Source: Epithemia pelagica (lineage: Eukaryota; Bacillariophyta; Bacillariophyceae; Surirellales; Surirellaceae). Taken from it: a stretch of DNA of 64,000 nucleotides. The position numbers and the translations under genes were made by a program. The notes under the pieces are model-generated. The model was given only the letters and a program-made list of their open reading frames with translations, was not told where the DNA came from and ran no database searches. The DNA is taken from NCBI GenBank assembly GCA_946965045.2, contig OX337235.1, positions 3,543,928 through 3,607,927 of the forward strand, in the 5' to 3' direction. This document shows positions 10,572 to 20,884 of this stretch, piece after piece (position 1 is the first letter of the stretch; each line of letters opens with the position of its first letter).

Positions 10572-11126
10572 ACCTCAAAGGAAATGAACTGGCCATGGGC
10601 ATGATCCGAGATGTTGCAGAGTTTGAGTGTTGTTTTTGGTGCAAACACAACAGAAAGACACTTTCACTCTACTGAAATCATGGATCACCGAAGTATTGCA
10701 GAAACAAGGTTTCACGAGAATACGTTACTTCTGTTAGTCTTCATCTCCGTGCTGAGGTCGTGTTTGTACTATCATCTTCATCAATCGCCTGTTCTTAACT
10801 TTTACCAATGCCATCAGAAGAAATCTTGTGGGCTGTCTATAACCATGGTCTTTCATTATACAAATTGCACATTGTGTTGTGGTTCTGATTCAGGACGGGG
10901 AAGGCAGCTCTTTACCCATAGTCTTCTACTCCTAGGAAGAAACTGTAACTACCCCTACCTCTCCTCTCAGATAATCCCTCCATGGGGCGGCTAGCTATAG
11001 GAATACATAGCTACTCCTACTACTATGACGAATGACGAAAAGGCGAATGCCCATTGTGTAGAATTTCTATCATCAGTCTTCTTGTTTCGCATTACCATTG
11101 CGGTGGCGTATGACAATACATAGAAA
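10572..11126. other. Intergenic region between membrane protein and transporter
   Basis: No gene seen. Near 10,925-11,025 there are pyrimidine-rich stretches and repeated CTACTCCTAC-type words of unknown meaning. Confidence 0.4.
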
Positions 11127-13246
11127 ATGAGTCTGCGTGGAAGCGTGTCCGTATGTGAAACCTCTTGTATTGATTTGTGGTGTCAAAGCATGGAGGAGAG
11201 ATGTGACCAAAGTAATCAGGAGGATGGAGCCACCAACAATGACGACGAGCGTTCATCTTTGTTACAATCCTGTCGAAGCACTGATGGGAAGGAGAACTCC
11301 GAAGGTCGGTCGGCGGCACCTCATTATTATGGTGAACAAGATTTGGAAGAAGATGAGGATAGACGGACCAGCAAGATTTCATCCACCGGCAAATCCCTGG
11401 AGGAATGCTCCTCAGTAAATCTTTGGCAATGGCATAATTTGGCCATTCCAGTTAGTTACTGGGTCGTGGGTACCTTGCAGGGCTTGTTTCGAACCTTTCT
11501 AAATGTGTATCCATTGGATCTGGGTGCAACTGAAGCACAACAAACGTCACTGACCTTCATGGCCACGTTACCGGCAGCCTTCAAGATTTTGTATGGCTTT
11601 TCGTCTGATGCCTATCCCATAGCGGGTTACCGACGCAAATCGCACTTGTTGTTGGGTTGGATGTTGGCCTCGATTCCAATGGCCATCTTGACGTTATCCT
11701 CCAATCTCACCCTATTGAGATCACATGTCAAGGATCATGAAGCAGATCACAGTACCATAGCTGCCACTAGCATTGTCCCAGACAATGCTCCGTCCTTGTT
11801 GCAAGTGAGTTGGTCCTTTTTTATTTTTGGTGTGGGAATGTGGTATGCCGATGCCATTGCCGATGCCATTGTGGCGGAGAAGGCTCGATGTGAACCAGAA
11901 GCGATTCGGGGATCACTTCAGGCCACGTGTTACACTTTGAGGTTTTTCGGTCTCATGGTTTCGGCACCCATTTCCACCTACTTGTATTCACACGTTGATG
12001 GTCGCGGACCCCAAATCATTGTCCAAGCCTTGGCTGGTCTTCCTTGCCTTGTCCTTCCCCTTGCCTGGTGCTTTGCCGAACAACCTGCCACTCGGACTGC
12101 GAACCAAGGGTCGTCGGTATCGCAAACTTCAACCGTGACGGTAAAACCAGTTCGAGAACAGTGCTTGGAAATATGGCGTACTGTATGTTCTCGGGCTGTA
12201 TGGGAACCCATGGCGTTTATCTACGTTTTTAATTTGTTGCAAGTCAGCAATGCCGCGTGGCGTCAGTTTTTGGTCAGTGTCTTGCATTTTACACCCGCCA
12301 ATCTCAACTCCCTTTTGGTTGCTTCCTACGTTGTCTTGTACTTGGGAACCTTGTTGTACAAATACTTTTTGTTGCAAGCAAGTTGGCGACGCATTTATCA
12401 AGTCTGTTTGGTATTGAACCTCGTCTTGTCATCCCTGCAATTGCTCTTGATTCGAGGTCATACACTCGGCATTTCTCCCTTTGTTTTTGCTCTGGGAGAC
12501 GATGCCTTTGCCGAATTTCTTAACGGGGTCCAATTTCTACCCGCGGTTATTCTCATGGTGGCACTTTGTCCACCTGGATCGGAAGGTACGGAAACAATAT
12601 TATTTCGGACACTGTCACAAAGAAGGTCGCCGAATGCCATGTCTATGTTGGCCTCACCTTCCTGTGCTCTTTTCCTTTACAGGTGCCAGCTATGCCATGT
12701 TCACCACGGGTAAGGTTCTCACACATTTCTCTCTCTGACACACTTGTTGTTGGTGCCTCTCATTTCTCCATGTTTCTTGTGTGACAACAGTCATGAATTC
12801 GGCCTTGATGATCGCTCCACCCCTGAGTTCCCTCCTACTAGGGATTTGGGATGTTAGTAAAGAAGCTCTCGAACGGGGGGAGTTGGATGGATTGGTACGT
12901 TGCGTTTGGTCTGGCGCACCAAAATGGTGCTTCCCATGAGAGAGATCTCACACTCGTCTGTTTTGGAATGATGGATTGTGGATGACATGCTTGGTGGATC
13001 GTCATTTTCTTCTTTATATAGTTCAACTTGTCCTTGTTGACGACGGCGATTCAAATCTCTCCCATTTTCTTTTTGCATTGGTTACCCCAGGGACGAAAAG
13101 AACTGGAAGCATTGGCATCAGAACCCTTTTCGGGGAGTCCCATTGGCGGTGCACTCTTTTTGACGGTTCTCTTTGCCTCCATGGCCTGGACCTTTGCTGT
13201 GACCTTGATGAATATTTTGCATCCCGATTGGGCGGGAGGTTCCTGA
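11127..13246 (+). CDS. Folate/biopterin-type (BT1 family) major facilitator transporter
   Basis: Exons 11127-12585, 12683-12709, 12791-12894 and 13022-13246 join in frame to give 604 aa. Donors are GTACGG, GTAAGG and GTACGT; each intron ends in AG. The second exon is only 27 nt, yet phase and sequence fit: joined exons read CPPGSEG-ASYAMFTT-VMNSALM, matching the conserved late block of the BT1/folate-biopterin transporter family. A polar, acidic N-terminus of about 100 residues precedes about 12 membrane helices, including the family-like FKILYGFSSDAYPIAGYRRKS (helices 2-3) and the acidic ADAIADAIV. Known members move folates, pterins or S-adenosylmethionine across plasma, organelle or plastid membranes. 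The substrate here is not decidable. An ATG at 11190 is an alternative start. No obvious plastid-targeting signal is visible. Confidence 0.85.
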
Positions 13247-13737
13247 GACAGAGTATTATAGGTTCGACTACCTAGATCTTCCACCAACACCAAGGGGAAG
13301 GCGTAGTCGCTCGGAAACTAATTTCCTTTGAATCGTGGAACAGTGGCTGTTTTCCCGCACACTCGTGAGCAAGTTCTGCGTATGTGGCTCCCACTAGCAA
13401 TGCCGAGCAAACGAGCCCCATGCATCTCTAGCTGATGGACGAGAAACAATGCAACAAAGTCATGTTGCAGTACTGGATCTAATTCTATAATATGGATAGT
13501 TCTAAAATTAGCATTCATCGTTTGCATATCCTGTACGGATCGTTCGAGCCATTGCGATCTTCTTTTTGTTTGTCCAAGAGAGTGTGGGCTCTCTTCAGGA
13601 ATATTGGAGTATCGAGAGGGAAGCAAATCCACTAAAATGATGATGTTCACGTCCAGTCATTCGCCAAACGTTTGTCGACCACAACGTCTTCTGCTTCTCA
13701 TTTCGCTCGTGGTGGTGTAAAACTGTTTTGTGAATCT
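13247..13737. other. Spacer between convergent genes; possible short minus-strand exon
   Basis: A minus-strand reading of about 105 codons lies at 13,318-13,640 (reading LVHQLEMHGARLLG in part), preceded by an acceptor-like TTTTAG. It could be a distal exon of the interrupted gene that ends at 13,738, but the only nearby donor gives the wrong phase. I therefore do not annotate it as coding. Confidence 0.3.
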
Positions 13738-14481
13738 CTATACAGTATCCGTTTCGTGGAGGGCACTGGCGGCACGAGCTTGCGCAATGACTTGCGACCA
13801 ACCGAGGGAGGGTTGACTCAGTTTGTGTGCCACTCGACCCAAATACGTTGTATGTGATCCCATTGTTCTCATACTACCCCTGTTCCTGTTTGTGTTGACC
13901 ACGGCGGGTCGTCGCCGAAAGAGTCCATGGGCACTGCGAATGGCGCGTTGTCGACTTTGAAGATCGACTTGACAGTGTCGTGGGAGTGCATGAAATTCCA
14001 ATCCCAAAAATTCCGGAACCTGTCGATACCATTCTACCAACTGCTGAAAACAATGTGATTTGTGCTCTTGTTGTTGTTCCAGCGATAGAGATGGTTGTGC
14101 AGTCTCATTTGACATGCTATCATGAGTCACGGAAGCGTTTTCCTTGCCGTGATGGATCGTTCTACTGGCATATGGATCCGACGTTGTCGTGTTTCGTTCT
14201 CTTGACGGAAAGCCACCACGACACGCATTCAATGATGCGCGTTCTTGAACTTGTTGCTGCCGTCGTACCGAACCGCGACGACCATCCCAGTACAGGGCCG
14301 CAAGAAGTTTTTGACAAGGGAGAATCTCTGTGGAAATGGGCCCTGGATTGGCTCCCACGGTTGTCGTTCTTGTGGTTGATAAACTTGGGGGAAACGAGAC
14401 TACTGAACCGGTTAATGTTGTCGTTGTCACATCGAGCTTTGTCGTGGTGTCCTGTGGTTGCTTCTCCTCTTCTTCCTCCTC

Positions 14482-14717
14482 TGTCGTGACAGTGGGGAAG
14501 TATGCATGCTAGTGGGGTAGCAGCCTTGGAGCGCGCGAGTCGAGCCAAGAAAGTAGAATAACTCCCACACACAGTTCGGAATCATAATTTCGCTTTGTTT
14601 GATTGTTGCATCTCTTCTCCCTTCCGTTCCCTGCCTACCGTCATCATTTGTTGACCATAGCGATCATTTGACCGCTGAGTACGACAAGAGACGCATCTAT
14701 AACGATAGATTGCGGCA
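14482..14717 (+). repeat. 5' LTR of copia element
   Basis: 236 bp from TGTCGTGACAGTGG to TTGCGGCA. It carries GTTTGATTGTTGCATCT at 14597-14613, a word found twice more near host genes at 61 kb, possibly a start-site element. The LTR should contain promoter, R region and polyadenylation signal. Confidence 0.96.
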
Positions 14718-14732
14718 GGTTATGAGCCCAAG
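14718..14732 (+). promoter_or_regulatory. Primer-binding site matching the anticodon region of initiator tRNA-Met
   Basis: Directly after the LTR end stands GGTTATGAGCCCAAG. Its complement CTTGGGCTCATAACC contains GGGCTCATAACC, the anticodon arm (CAU) of eukaryotic initiator tRNA-Met as known from yeast. Priming by an internal fragment or half of this tRNA is established for Drosophila copia and yeast Ty5. The pairing is with the middle, not the 3' end, of the tRNA. Confidence 0.8.
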
Positions 14733-14824
14733 TTGAAGGGTTTGTGAGCATACAAGCGAAAAGACGAGATTTGGAATCGTAACAACGACGCAACGGCAAG
14801 AAGGAAGAAACGACGACGACTACC

Positions 14825-16303
14825 ATGTCAACAGGAGCGACAACGGCTCCTCCTTTAACACCACGACCGACTCCACCGAGAGCACCGACGAGACCACGGT
14901 TAGGTGGGTTGAATGGCATCCATCCATGGACTGGAGGAAGGCCAACAGACAACACGTTCACCGCAACGACGCGAACTGTTCCACGTAGCCCCTACTGCTA
15001 CCAGTTGCAGGACCCAACAGAGGCTCACAAAGGACTTAAGTACAAGACAACGATCTTGACAAGCGACACCGATTCGCGAAAGTTTACCAGAGACGAGAAG
15101 GAACTGACTATTGAACAGTTTGCAGAATTGGTGTCAGAGCATGTGGAGTTTCACGGAATGGATGCTGAATTCTACCTTCCAGATCCCCAGAATCCGACAC
15201 AATTGGTCAACATTCTGCATGAGGACTCGGAGTTCTCACCCGCTTATGTTGTCACACACTTCCGAAATGCTCAAGCAGCGACAACACCACTGTATGACGA
15301 CTACTCCACTAACAATATGGACCTCGCATACAAAGCAATCATGGCTGTGTTAGATGAAACGGTGAAAACAAGCATTCGGCCACTCCTACCTAGAGATTTG
15401 CGCTACGGACCCATCCTTTGGATTTACGTCGTCCGCGAAGTGCGCACAGCCTCATTCCAACGAATCAAGGCTCTCAAGACCCAGTTGGAGTCTCTCAAAC
15501 TGCGGCAAACACCAGGCGAAGATGTTAAGGTGTTTACAACCAAGTTTCTTCAGACTTGCGTTGAGTTGGGTCGCAATGTGCCGAGTGATGCTCCTTTCAT
15601 CCTCAATGAGCAGCTGTGTACGTCTTCGGTTGAACAGTTTCGAGTGAAATTTATGGCACGGAGTACTGCCGTGAACCAGTGGGTCACAAAAGTGCATGGC
15701 TTATCCAAAGCTACCATTGATGCACGATCAGCTGAACCTGACTATGTTTCTGTGCAAGACTTGGTTGAAGAAGCCAATGCAGAGTACACCCTCCTTTCGA
15801 CTGCAGACCGCTGGGGCCCATCCGGAAAGGCCGATTCGGGAAACCCACCGGAAGCATTAACCTTTACCAAAGCTGAAATAAACAATCTCGTGCAGAAACA
15901 AGTGTCTGCCGCGATCAAGAACAAGAATGGTAATGGTAAAAGCGGAGGAAATGGACGCAAATGCTATCTTTGTGGTGCCGAAGACCATCTAAAGAAAGAC
16001 TGTCCCAAGAACCCTGCGAACCAACACGGTGGCGACAAGACCAACAAAAAGTCTAAAGCTCCCAAAGCACCGTGGAAGTCTATTGCGCCTGGACCAAACG
16101 ACCCAGAAACGAAAAATGTGAACGGTACTGACTGGCACTGGTGTGCCATTTGTGGTTTCTGGCGATTATCCCATGGCACCGCCACACATCGAAATGACTT
16201 GCCTTCTTCGCAAACTGGCGACAAGAAAGCAGCCAAACCTGCCGGAGCAGCCTCCCTAGCTTTTGTTGGCGCTGCATCCATCCTTGATGACGATGAAGAA
16301 TGA
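14825..16303 (+). CDS. gag: Copia Gag polyprotein
   Basis: The 492-aa protein forms the virus-like particle of the retrotransposon and binds its RNA. It starts at ATG 14825, about 100 bp after the LTR, with a Pro/Thr/Arg-rich N-terminus. The central part is the copia-type Gag helical region (about residues 90-320). The zinc knuckle CYLCGAEDHLKKDC (CX2CX4HX4C, about 380-393) binds nucleic acid. A second cluster, WHWCAICGFWRLSHGTATH (about 435-453), has two Cys and two His and seems characteristic of these diatom elements. The chain ends DDDEE-TGA. Pol follows in the same frame with no other stop, so Gag and Gag-Pol can come from one mRNA. The frame is intact. Confidence 0.93.
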   Translation: MSTGATTAPPLTPRPTPPRAPTRPRLGGLNGIHPWTGGRPTDNTFTATTRTVPRSPYCYQLQDPTEAHKGLKYKTTILTSDTDSRKFTRDEKELTIEQFAELVSEHVEFHGMDAEFYLPDPQNPTQLVNILHEDSEFSPAYVVTHFRNAQAATTPLYDDYSTNNMDLAYKAIMAVLDETVKTSIRPLLPRDLRYGPILWIYVVREVRTASFQRIKALKTQLESLKLRQTPGEDVKVFTTKFLQTCVELGRNVPSDAPFILNEQLCTSSVEQFRVKFMARSTAVNQWVTKVHGLSKATIDARSAEPDYVSVQDLVEEANAEYTLLSTADRWGPSGKADSGNPPEALTFTKAEINNLVQKQVSAAIKNKNGNGKSGGNGRKCYLCGAEDHLKKDCPKNPANQHGGDKTNKKSKAPKAPWKSIAPGPNDPETKNVNGTDWHWCAICGFWRLSHGTATHRNDLPSSQTGDKKAAKPAGAASLAFVGAASILDDDEE

Positions 16304-16310
16304 CTGGTTG
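16301..16310 (+). promoter_or_regulatory. Candidate stop-codon readthrough site between gag and pol
   Basis: The sequence is GAA TGA CTG G. The pol frame is open from the codon right after this TGA, and the first ATG codons inside it come only about 240 nt later. UGA followed by CUA G is a known strong readthrough context in animal cells and alphaviruses; UGA CUG G differs at one position. The leaky stop is inferred. Internal initiation is the alternative. Confidence 0.55.
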
Positions 16311-19300
16311 GGCGGATTCTGCTTGCCCTTTGGAGTTTCTTGGTATTGCTGAATCCACAGCCCATTTTATCCTTCGTCTTTGATTGTTGTTTGCGATTGA
16401 TTCTCGCCATCGGGCGACTACTACACCAAAACCTTTGGCCTCGCAAACCGTATCGTCGGCATCGCCGTGCCTGTCGCTACTATCGTCGCTCGCCACTTGC
16501 AGTCTTACCCAAGCTGCTCGTGTGCTATTCTGCCATAATCATGAGCACCCAAGCCATGACAAACGTACTTGGCGCACCGTTACACAAGTTTCCTTCGTTG
16601 ATTGTCGCAAGTCGGCAATACGACCACCGTGTCCGTGGTCCTCCTCGCTGGCATGATCGTCATGCGCCACGCGCTAGAGTTCCGACACAAGAGCCCGACG
16701 AAGTGGAACCAACGCCCTTCGACTTTCCGGAGCCACCTACTACGGGACGGCCTCCTCCTGAGATCCCAGAATTCGCCTTGCTGCTTCCACCCAACAACAC
16801 GGAAGCCAATGTTGCTGCACCGTCAACAGAGGGAGCTGACGTACCATTCACATGGACATCGCTCTTCTCTTCAAAACCAAAAGACTCTTTCCTGGTGACC
16901 TTCGATTCAGGGGCAACGATAACCATCTCGCCTACCAAAACTGATTTTGTTGAGTATTCCGAAGTGGAAGGTTCTGTCTTGCAAGGATTGGCCAAGGGTC
17001 TCCCGATTGCTGGAACCGGGAAAGTCTGTTGGGGAATGACCCTTGATGATGGAACTACAACGACCATCACCACGCCTGCATACCATGTACCTACCGCTCG
17101 TTGTCGTTTGCTTTCACCGCAAAGTTATCTTCAACATATGAGTGCCGAGGCCGGTCAAGACTCTCCAGAAAGCTTTGTCATCCGTGGAGCCAAATTTGAA
17201 TATCACAAAAGTCACGCCAAACATGCTTCTGTCTCTTACAGTGAAGACAACAACCTTCCAACGTGCTCCATGTGGAATACCAAACCCTCCGTGCCTGCAC
17301 CGGCAGCCAATACAACTGGGTGTGTTACCAACGAGCACAACCCCAACCTTACATCGCCTCAGAAAGAGCTCCTGAAATGGCATTATCGTTTGTGCCATCA
17401 GGGCCTTGCTTCGCTCCAACGTTTGATGAAAACCGGCGCCCTTGGCAACTCTCCTTTGTTGCGCGCCGCCTCCAAGTGTGATCTCCCCAAATGTGCGAGC
17501 TGTGAATTTGGCAAAGCCACCCGTCGTCCGACAGACACTACCACGAAAACCTCTGTGCCTGAGAGGGAGTATGGCCTTAAGAAGGAAAACCTGTTCCCTG
17601 GCCAACGTGTCTCGATGGACCATTTCACCGTTACGCAGAAGGGTCGCCTGTACTCGTCCAAAGGCAAAACCCACACCGACAGTATGTATTCGGGCGGTTG
17701 TATCTTCGTCGACCATGCAACAGGCGACATCCACATCGAACATCTCGTCAATTTTACAGCCACAGAGACTATCGCGGCTAAACAACGATACGAGAAACGC
17801 ATGTTTGACATGGGAGTGACTGTCCAAGCCTACCAATCGGACAATGGGATCTTTGCTTCGAAAGCTTTCGTGCAAGAAATTGAGAATGGTCTACAGAATA
17901 TTAAGTTTAGTGGAGTTGGAGCGCATCATCAGAATGGCATCGCAGAGCGCGGCATTGGTACCATCCTTACAAAAGTCCGCACAATCTTGATTCACGCTGC
18001 CATTCGATGGCCTGACGCCGCTGATATGAGTTTGTGGCCTATGGCCGTGGACTATGTCGTGCACCAGCACAACCATATGCCGAGAGCCAGTGCAGGAATG
18101 ATGTCTCCGTTGGAATTGGTTTTACGGACGAAAGTGTCGCGTGCCTCTTTTCAGGACATGCATGTTTGGGGCTGTCCGTGTTACGTTCTTGAGCCGACCC
18201 TTCAGGACGGACACAAGCTGCCAAAGTGGAAGCCCCGTTCTCGCCGTGGAATTTTTCTCGGATTCTCTCGTCGTCATTCGTCGCGTGTACCATTGGTCTT
18301 GAATACTCGGACCGGTCACATCTCGCCGCAGTTTCACGTCGTCTTTGACGACTGGTTTACCAGCGTCATTGGAACAGCCCGCGACGAACCATTTGATGCC
18401 AACCAGTGGACCCAACTCTTTGCAGATTCGAGGTACCACTATGCTTTCGACGACGATGACCCCGTCGTTCTGGCTGATGAGTGGATGGACCAATATGCCG
18501 ACAACGCTGAACGTTCTGCACAAATTCGGCAAGGTCAAGACCAGCCTCAGCAGCAGAGGGAGCCTCCGCCACCTCGAACAGACGATGTATTGCAGGATCA
18601 GAGGGAGAGGCAACATCCTCCTAACCCTGATTCTCCACCATTCCAACAACAACGTCCTGAACAGCCTCGAGAGACAGAAGAACCGCCGCCAGCACCACCG
18701 GATGGAACCGACGAGCCAGTGTTTGATCCGCCACCACCGCCTGTGCCGCCGTCACCAAACTTGCCTTCCTCCCCTTCTCCAGGAGTACGACGCTCCGGTA
18801 GACAACGAAAACCTCCTCTCCGTTGGGGTTATGATGGAACCCAAGGAGCAGGATATCAAGCCCTGCAGAGTTTCGCTCTCTTTGTTTCAGACGCCACGAC
18901 AACGGCTGCTTATCAAGCCTATCTGGATGTCGATGATGAAACAGACACGTACGGATTCCGTGATCCAATTGTGTACCAAGCCTCAACAAAGTCCAAGAAG
19001 AAGGATCCTGACTTGCCTTCGTATTTTGAAGCAATGACCGGGGACGACCGCGAGGGATTCACCGAAGCAATGGGAAACGAAGTCCGTGAATTGGAAGGAA
19101 AACACACATGGGACTTAGAGAAACGCTCCACCATGGAAGCAAAAGGTCGCAAAGCATTGCCCTCAACGTGGGCATTCCGGCGCAAACGGTATCCAGATGG
19201 ATCCATTCGGAAACTAAAAGCAAGGTTGTGTGTGCGAGGCGACAAACAGATCGAAGGAGTAGATTTCTTTGAAACCTACGCTCCTGTCGTGCAATGGACA

Positions 19301-20599
19301 ACGATCCGCCTTGTTTTATTGTTGAGTCTGGTGTTCAATTGGGTGACAGTCCAAACGGACTATTCGAATGCGTTCGCCCAAGCGACTCTCGAAGAAGACG
19401 TGTATATGGAGCTGCCGAAGGATTTCGCCGTACAGGATAGCACAGAAGATTATGTCTTGCGATTGCGCAAAACCTTATATGGCCTGAGACAAGCTCCCCT
19501 TTCTTGGTATGATCATTTGAAAGGCCACCTGGAGCAGCGTGGCTTCACTCAGAGCAAATATGATCCATGCCTTTTCTTTGATGCGACAAAGCAAATATTG
19601 TGCCTTGTCTACATTGATGATGTGATTTGGGTGGCACCGGATGAAGCAAGAATTCTTAAAGTCTTGGACTCTTTGAAAGACGATCTCGAACTGACAGTAG
19701 AGGGAGACGTCTCCGCCTATCTGGGCATCGCCTTTGAACGACTGGATGACGGCCAAATTAAGTTGAAACAGTTGGGACTGATTGAACGAGTGTTGAAAGC
19801 AACAGGGTTGCAAGAGTGCAATCCGGATAAGACTCCTGCGAGTCAGACTCCACTTGGAACAGACAAGGATGGAGCTGAGTTTTGCGAGAAATGGAGCTAC
19901 TCGTCAGTGGTCGGCATGTTACTATATTTGGCCTCCAACTCCAGGCCGGAGATTGCGTTCGCCGTGCACCAGTGTGCAAGATTTACCCATAATCCAAAAG
20001 CATCCCATGGACAAGCTGTCAAACGGATATGCCGATATTTGAAAGGGACCAAAGACCGAGGAATGATCTTGACACCGTCCAAACACTTGACCGTTGATTG
20101 CTATGTTGATTCGGACTTTGCCGGACAATGGAATGCCGAGGATCCACAGGATCCATTATGTGTAAAATCAAGAACCGGATATGTCTTGATGGTGGCCGGG
20201 TGCCCTGTTCACTGGGTATCAAAGCTTCAATCGGAGATTGCTGTGTCCACAATGGAAGCTGAGTACATCGCTCTCAGTCTTGCCATGCGTGATTTGCTAC
20301 CGCTTCGGGGACTGGTTGCTGAAATTAAGGGAATGTTTGGCGCCAAGATCCTTCCATGCCGTGCCTATTCAAAAGTCTTCGAGGATAACAATGGGGCTTT
20401 GCTCTTGGCCACAACACCAAAGATGACGCCCAGATCAAAACATATTGCTGTGAAGTACCACTTTTTCAAGGAGAATGTCTCAAGGGGTGAGATTCAACTT
20501 GTAAAGGTCGCTTCCGAAGATCAAATTGCTGACTGTCTTACCAAGGGGTTGGATAAGACTTTATTCGTCCGAGCAAGAGAGATGCTAGCTGGATGGTGA
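16304..20599 (+). CDS. pol: Copia Pol polyprotein (protease, integrase, reverse transcriptase, RNase H)
   Basis: Open for 1,431 codons after the gag TGA and in the same frame. Aspartic protease: LVTFDSGATITI (about 16893-16926). Integrase zinc region: HYRLCH...CASCEFGKA (about 17382-17520). Integrase core: Asp in RVSMDHFTV (about 17610), Asp in QSDNGIF (about 17835), Glu in HHQNGIAERG (about 17925-17955), giving D,D35E. A Pro/Glu-rich linker runs about 18530-18830. Reverse transcriptase: FETYAPVVQWTTIR, TDYSNAFAQA, LYGLRQAPLSWYD and the catalytic YIDD (about 19610). RNase H: CYVDSDFAG (about 20100), the Glu of TMEAEYIALS and the Asp of FEDNNGALL, ending with the SKHI...YHFF and DCLTKGL blocks typical of copia. 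All catalytic residues are present. The N-terminal 80 residues are basic and hydrophobic and unlike any enzyme. Confidence 0.95.
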   Translation: MVGRILLALWSFLVLLNPQPILSFVFDCCLRLILAIGRLLHQNLWPRKPYRRHRRACRYYRRSPLAVLPKLLVCYSAIIMSTQAMTNVLGAPLHKFPSLIVASRQYDHRVRGPPRWHDRHAPRARVPTQEPDEVEPTPFDFPEPPTTGRPPPEIPEFALLLPPNNTEANVAAPSTEGADVPFTWTSLFSSKPKDSFLVTFDSGATITISPTKTDFVEYSEVEGSVLQGLAKGLPIAGTGKVCWGMTLDDGTTTTITTPAYHVPTARCRLLSPQSYLQHMSAEAGQDSPESFVIRGAKFEYHKSHAKHASVSYSEDNNLPTCSMWNTKPSVPAPAANTTGCVTNEHNPNLTSPQKELLKWHYRLCHQGLASLQRLMKTGALGNSPLLRAASKCDLPKCASCEFGKATRRPTDTTTKTSVPEREYGLKKENLFPGQRVSMDHFTVTQKGRLYSSKGKTHTDSMYSGGCIFVDHATGDIHIEHLVNFTATETIAAKQRYEKRMFDMGVTVQAYQSDNGIFASKAFVQEIENGLQNIKFSGVGAHHQNGIAERGIGTILTKVRTILIHAAIRWPDAADMSLWPMAVDYVVHQHNHMPRASAGMMSPLELVLRTKVSRASFQDMHVWGCPCYVLEPTLQDGHKLPKWKPRSRRGIFLGFSRRHSSRVPLVLNTRTGHISPQFHVVFDDWFTSVIGTARDEPFDANQWTQLFADSRYHYAFDDDDPVVLADEWMDQYADNAERSAQIRQGQDQPQQQREPPPPRTDDVLQDQRERQHPPNPDSPPFQQQRPEQPRETEEPPPAPPDGTDEPVFDPPPPPVPPSPNLPSSPSPGVRRSGRQRKPPLRWGYDGTQGAGYQALQSFALFVSDATTTAAYQAYLDVDDETDTYGFRDPIVYQASTKSKKKDPDLPSYFEAMTGDDREGFTEAMGNEVRELEGKHTWDLEKRSTMEAKGRKALPSTWAFRRKRYPDGSIRKLKARLCVRGDKQIEGVDFFETYAPVVQWTTIRLVLLLSLVFNWVTVQTDYSNAFAQATLEEDVYMELPKDFAVQDSTEDYVLRLRKTLYGLRQAPLSWYDHLKGHLEQRGFTQSKYDPCLFFDATKQILCLVYIDDVIWVAPDEARILKVLDSLKDDLELTVEGDVSAYLGIAFERLDDGQIKLKQLGLIERVLKATGLQECNPDKTPASQTPLGTDKDGAEFCEKWSYSSVVGMLLYLASNSRPEIAFAVHQCARFTHNPKASHGQAVKRICRYLKGTKDRGMILTPSKHLTVDCYVDSDFAGQWNAEDPQDPLCVKSRTGYVLMVAGCPVHWVSKLQSEIAVSTMEAEYIALSLAMRDLLPLRGLVAEIKGMFGAKILPCRAYSKVFEDNNGALLLATTPKMTPRSKHIAVKYHFFKENVSRGEIQLVKVASEDQIADCLTKGLDKTLFVRAREMLAGW

Positions 20600-20639
20600 A
20601 CCAAACTATGATTGCTCAACTGCAATCGCTCCTCCGTCT

Positions 20640-20648
20640 GAGAGGGAG
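20640..20648 (+). promoter_or_regulatory. Short polypurine tract before the 3' LTR
   Basis: GAGAGGGAG immediately precedes the 3' LTR (TGTCG...), the expected place and composition for priming of plus-strand DNA. Confidence 0.7.
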
Positions 20649-20884
20649 TGTCGTGACAGTGGGGAAGTATGCATGCTAGTGGGGTAGCAGCCTTGGAGCG
20701 CGCGAGTCGAGCCAAGAAAGTAGAATAACTCCCACACACAGTTCGGAATCATAATTTCGCTTTGTTTGATTGTTGCATCTCTTCTCCCTTCCGTTCCCTG
20801 CCTACCGTCATCATTTGTTGACCATAGCGATCATTTGACCGCTGAGTACGACAAGAGACGCATCTATAACGATAGATTGCGGCA
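20649..20884 (+). repeat. 3' LTR of copia element
   Basis: 236 bp, identical by eye to 14482-14717, followed by the target duplication TCCTC and then by the N-terminal coding part of the interrupted host gene. Confidence 0.96.

Larger units (their letters stand above)
14482..20884 (+). mobile_element. Complete Ty1/copia LTR retrotransposon (diatom CoDi type), recent insertion
   Basis: The 6,403-bp element has 236-bp LTRs that look identical base for base, begin TG and end CA, and are flanked by the 5-bp duplication TCCTC (14477-14481 and 20885-20889). The order is LTR, primer-binding site, gag, one in-frame TGA, pol (protease, integrase, reverse transcriptase, RNase H), purine tract, LTR. 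Integrase before RT defines the copia superfamily. Both reading frames are intact. Identical LTRs and intact ORFs mean a recent insertion and possibly an active element. It lies inside the minus-strand gene 13738-21183 in opposite orientation. Confidence 0.96.

Noticed and set aside
13318-13650. 110-codon minus-strand ORF as a separate gene
   Set aside because: The start is GTG, no motif is visible, and joining it to the interrupted gene fails in phase with the available donor.
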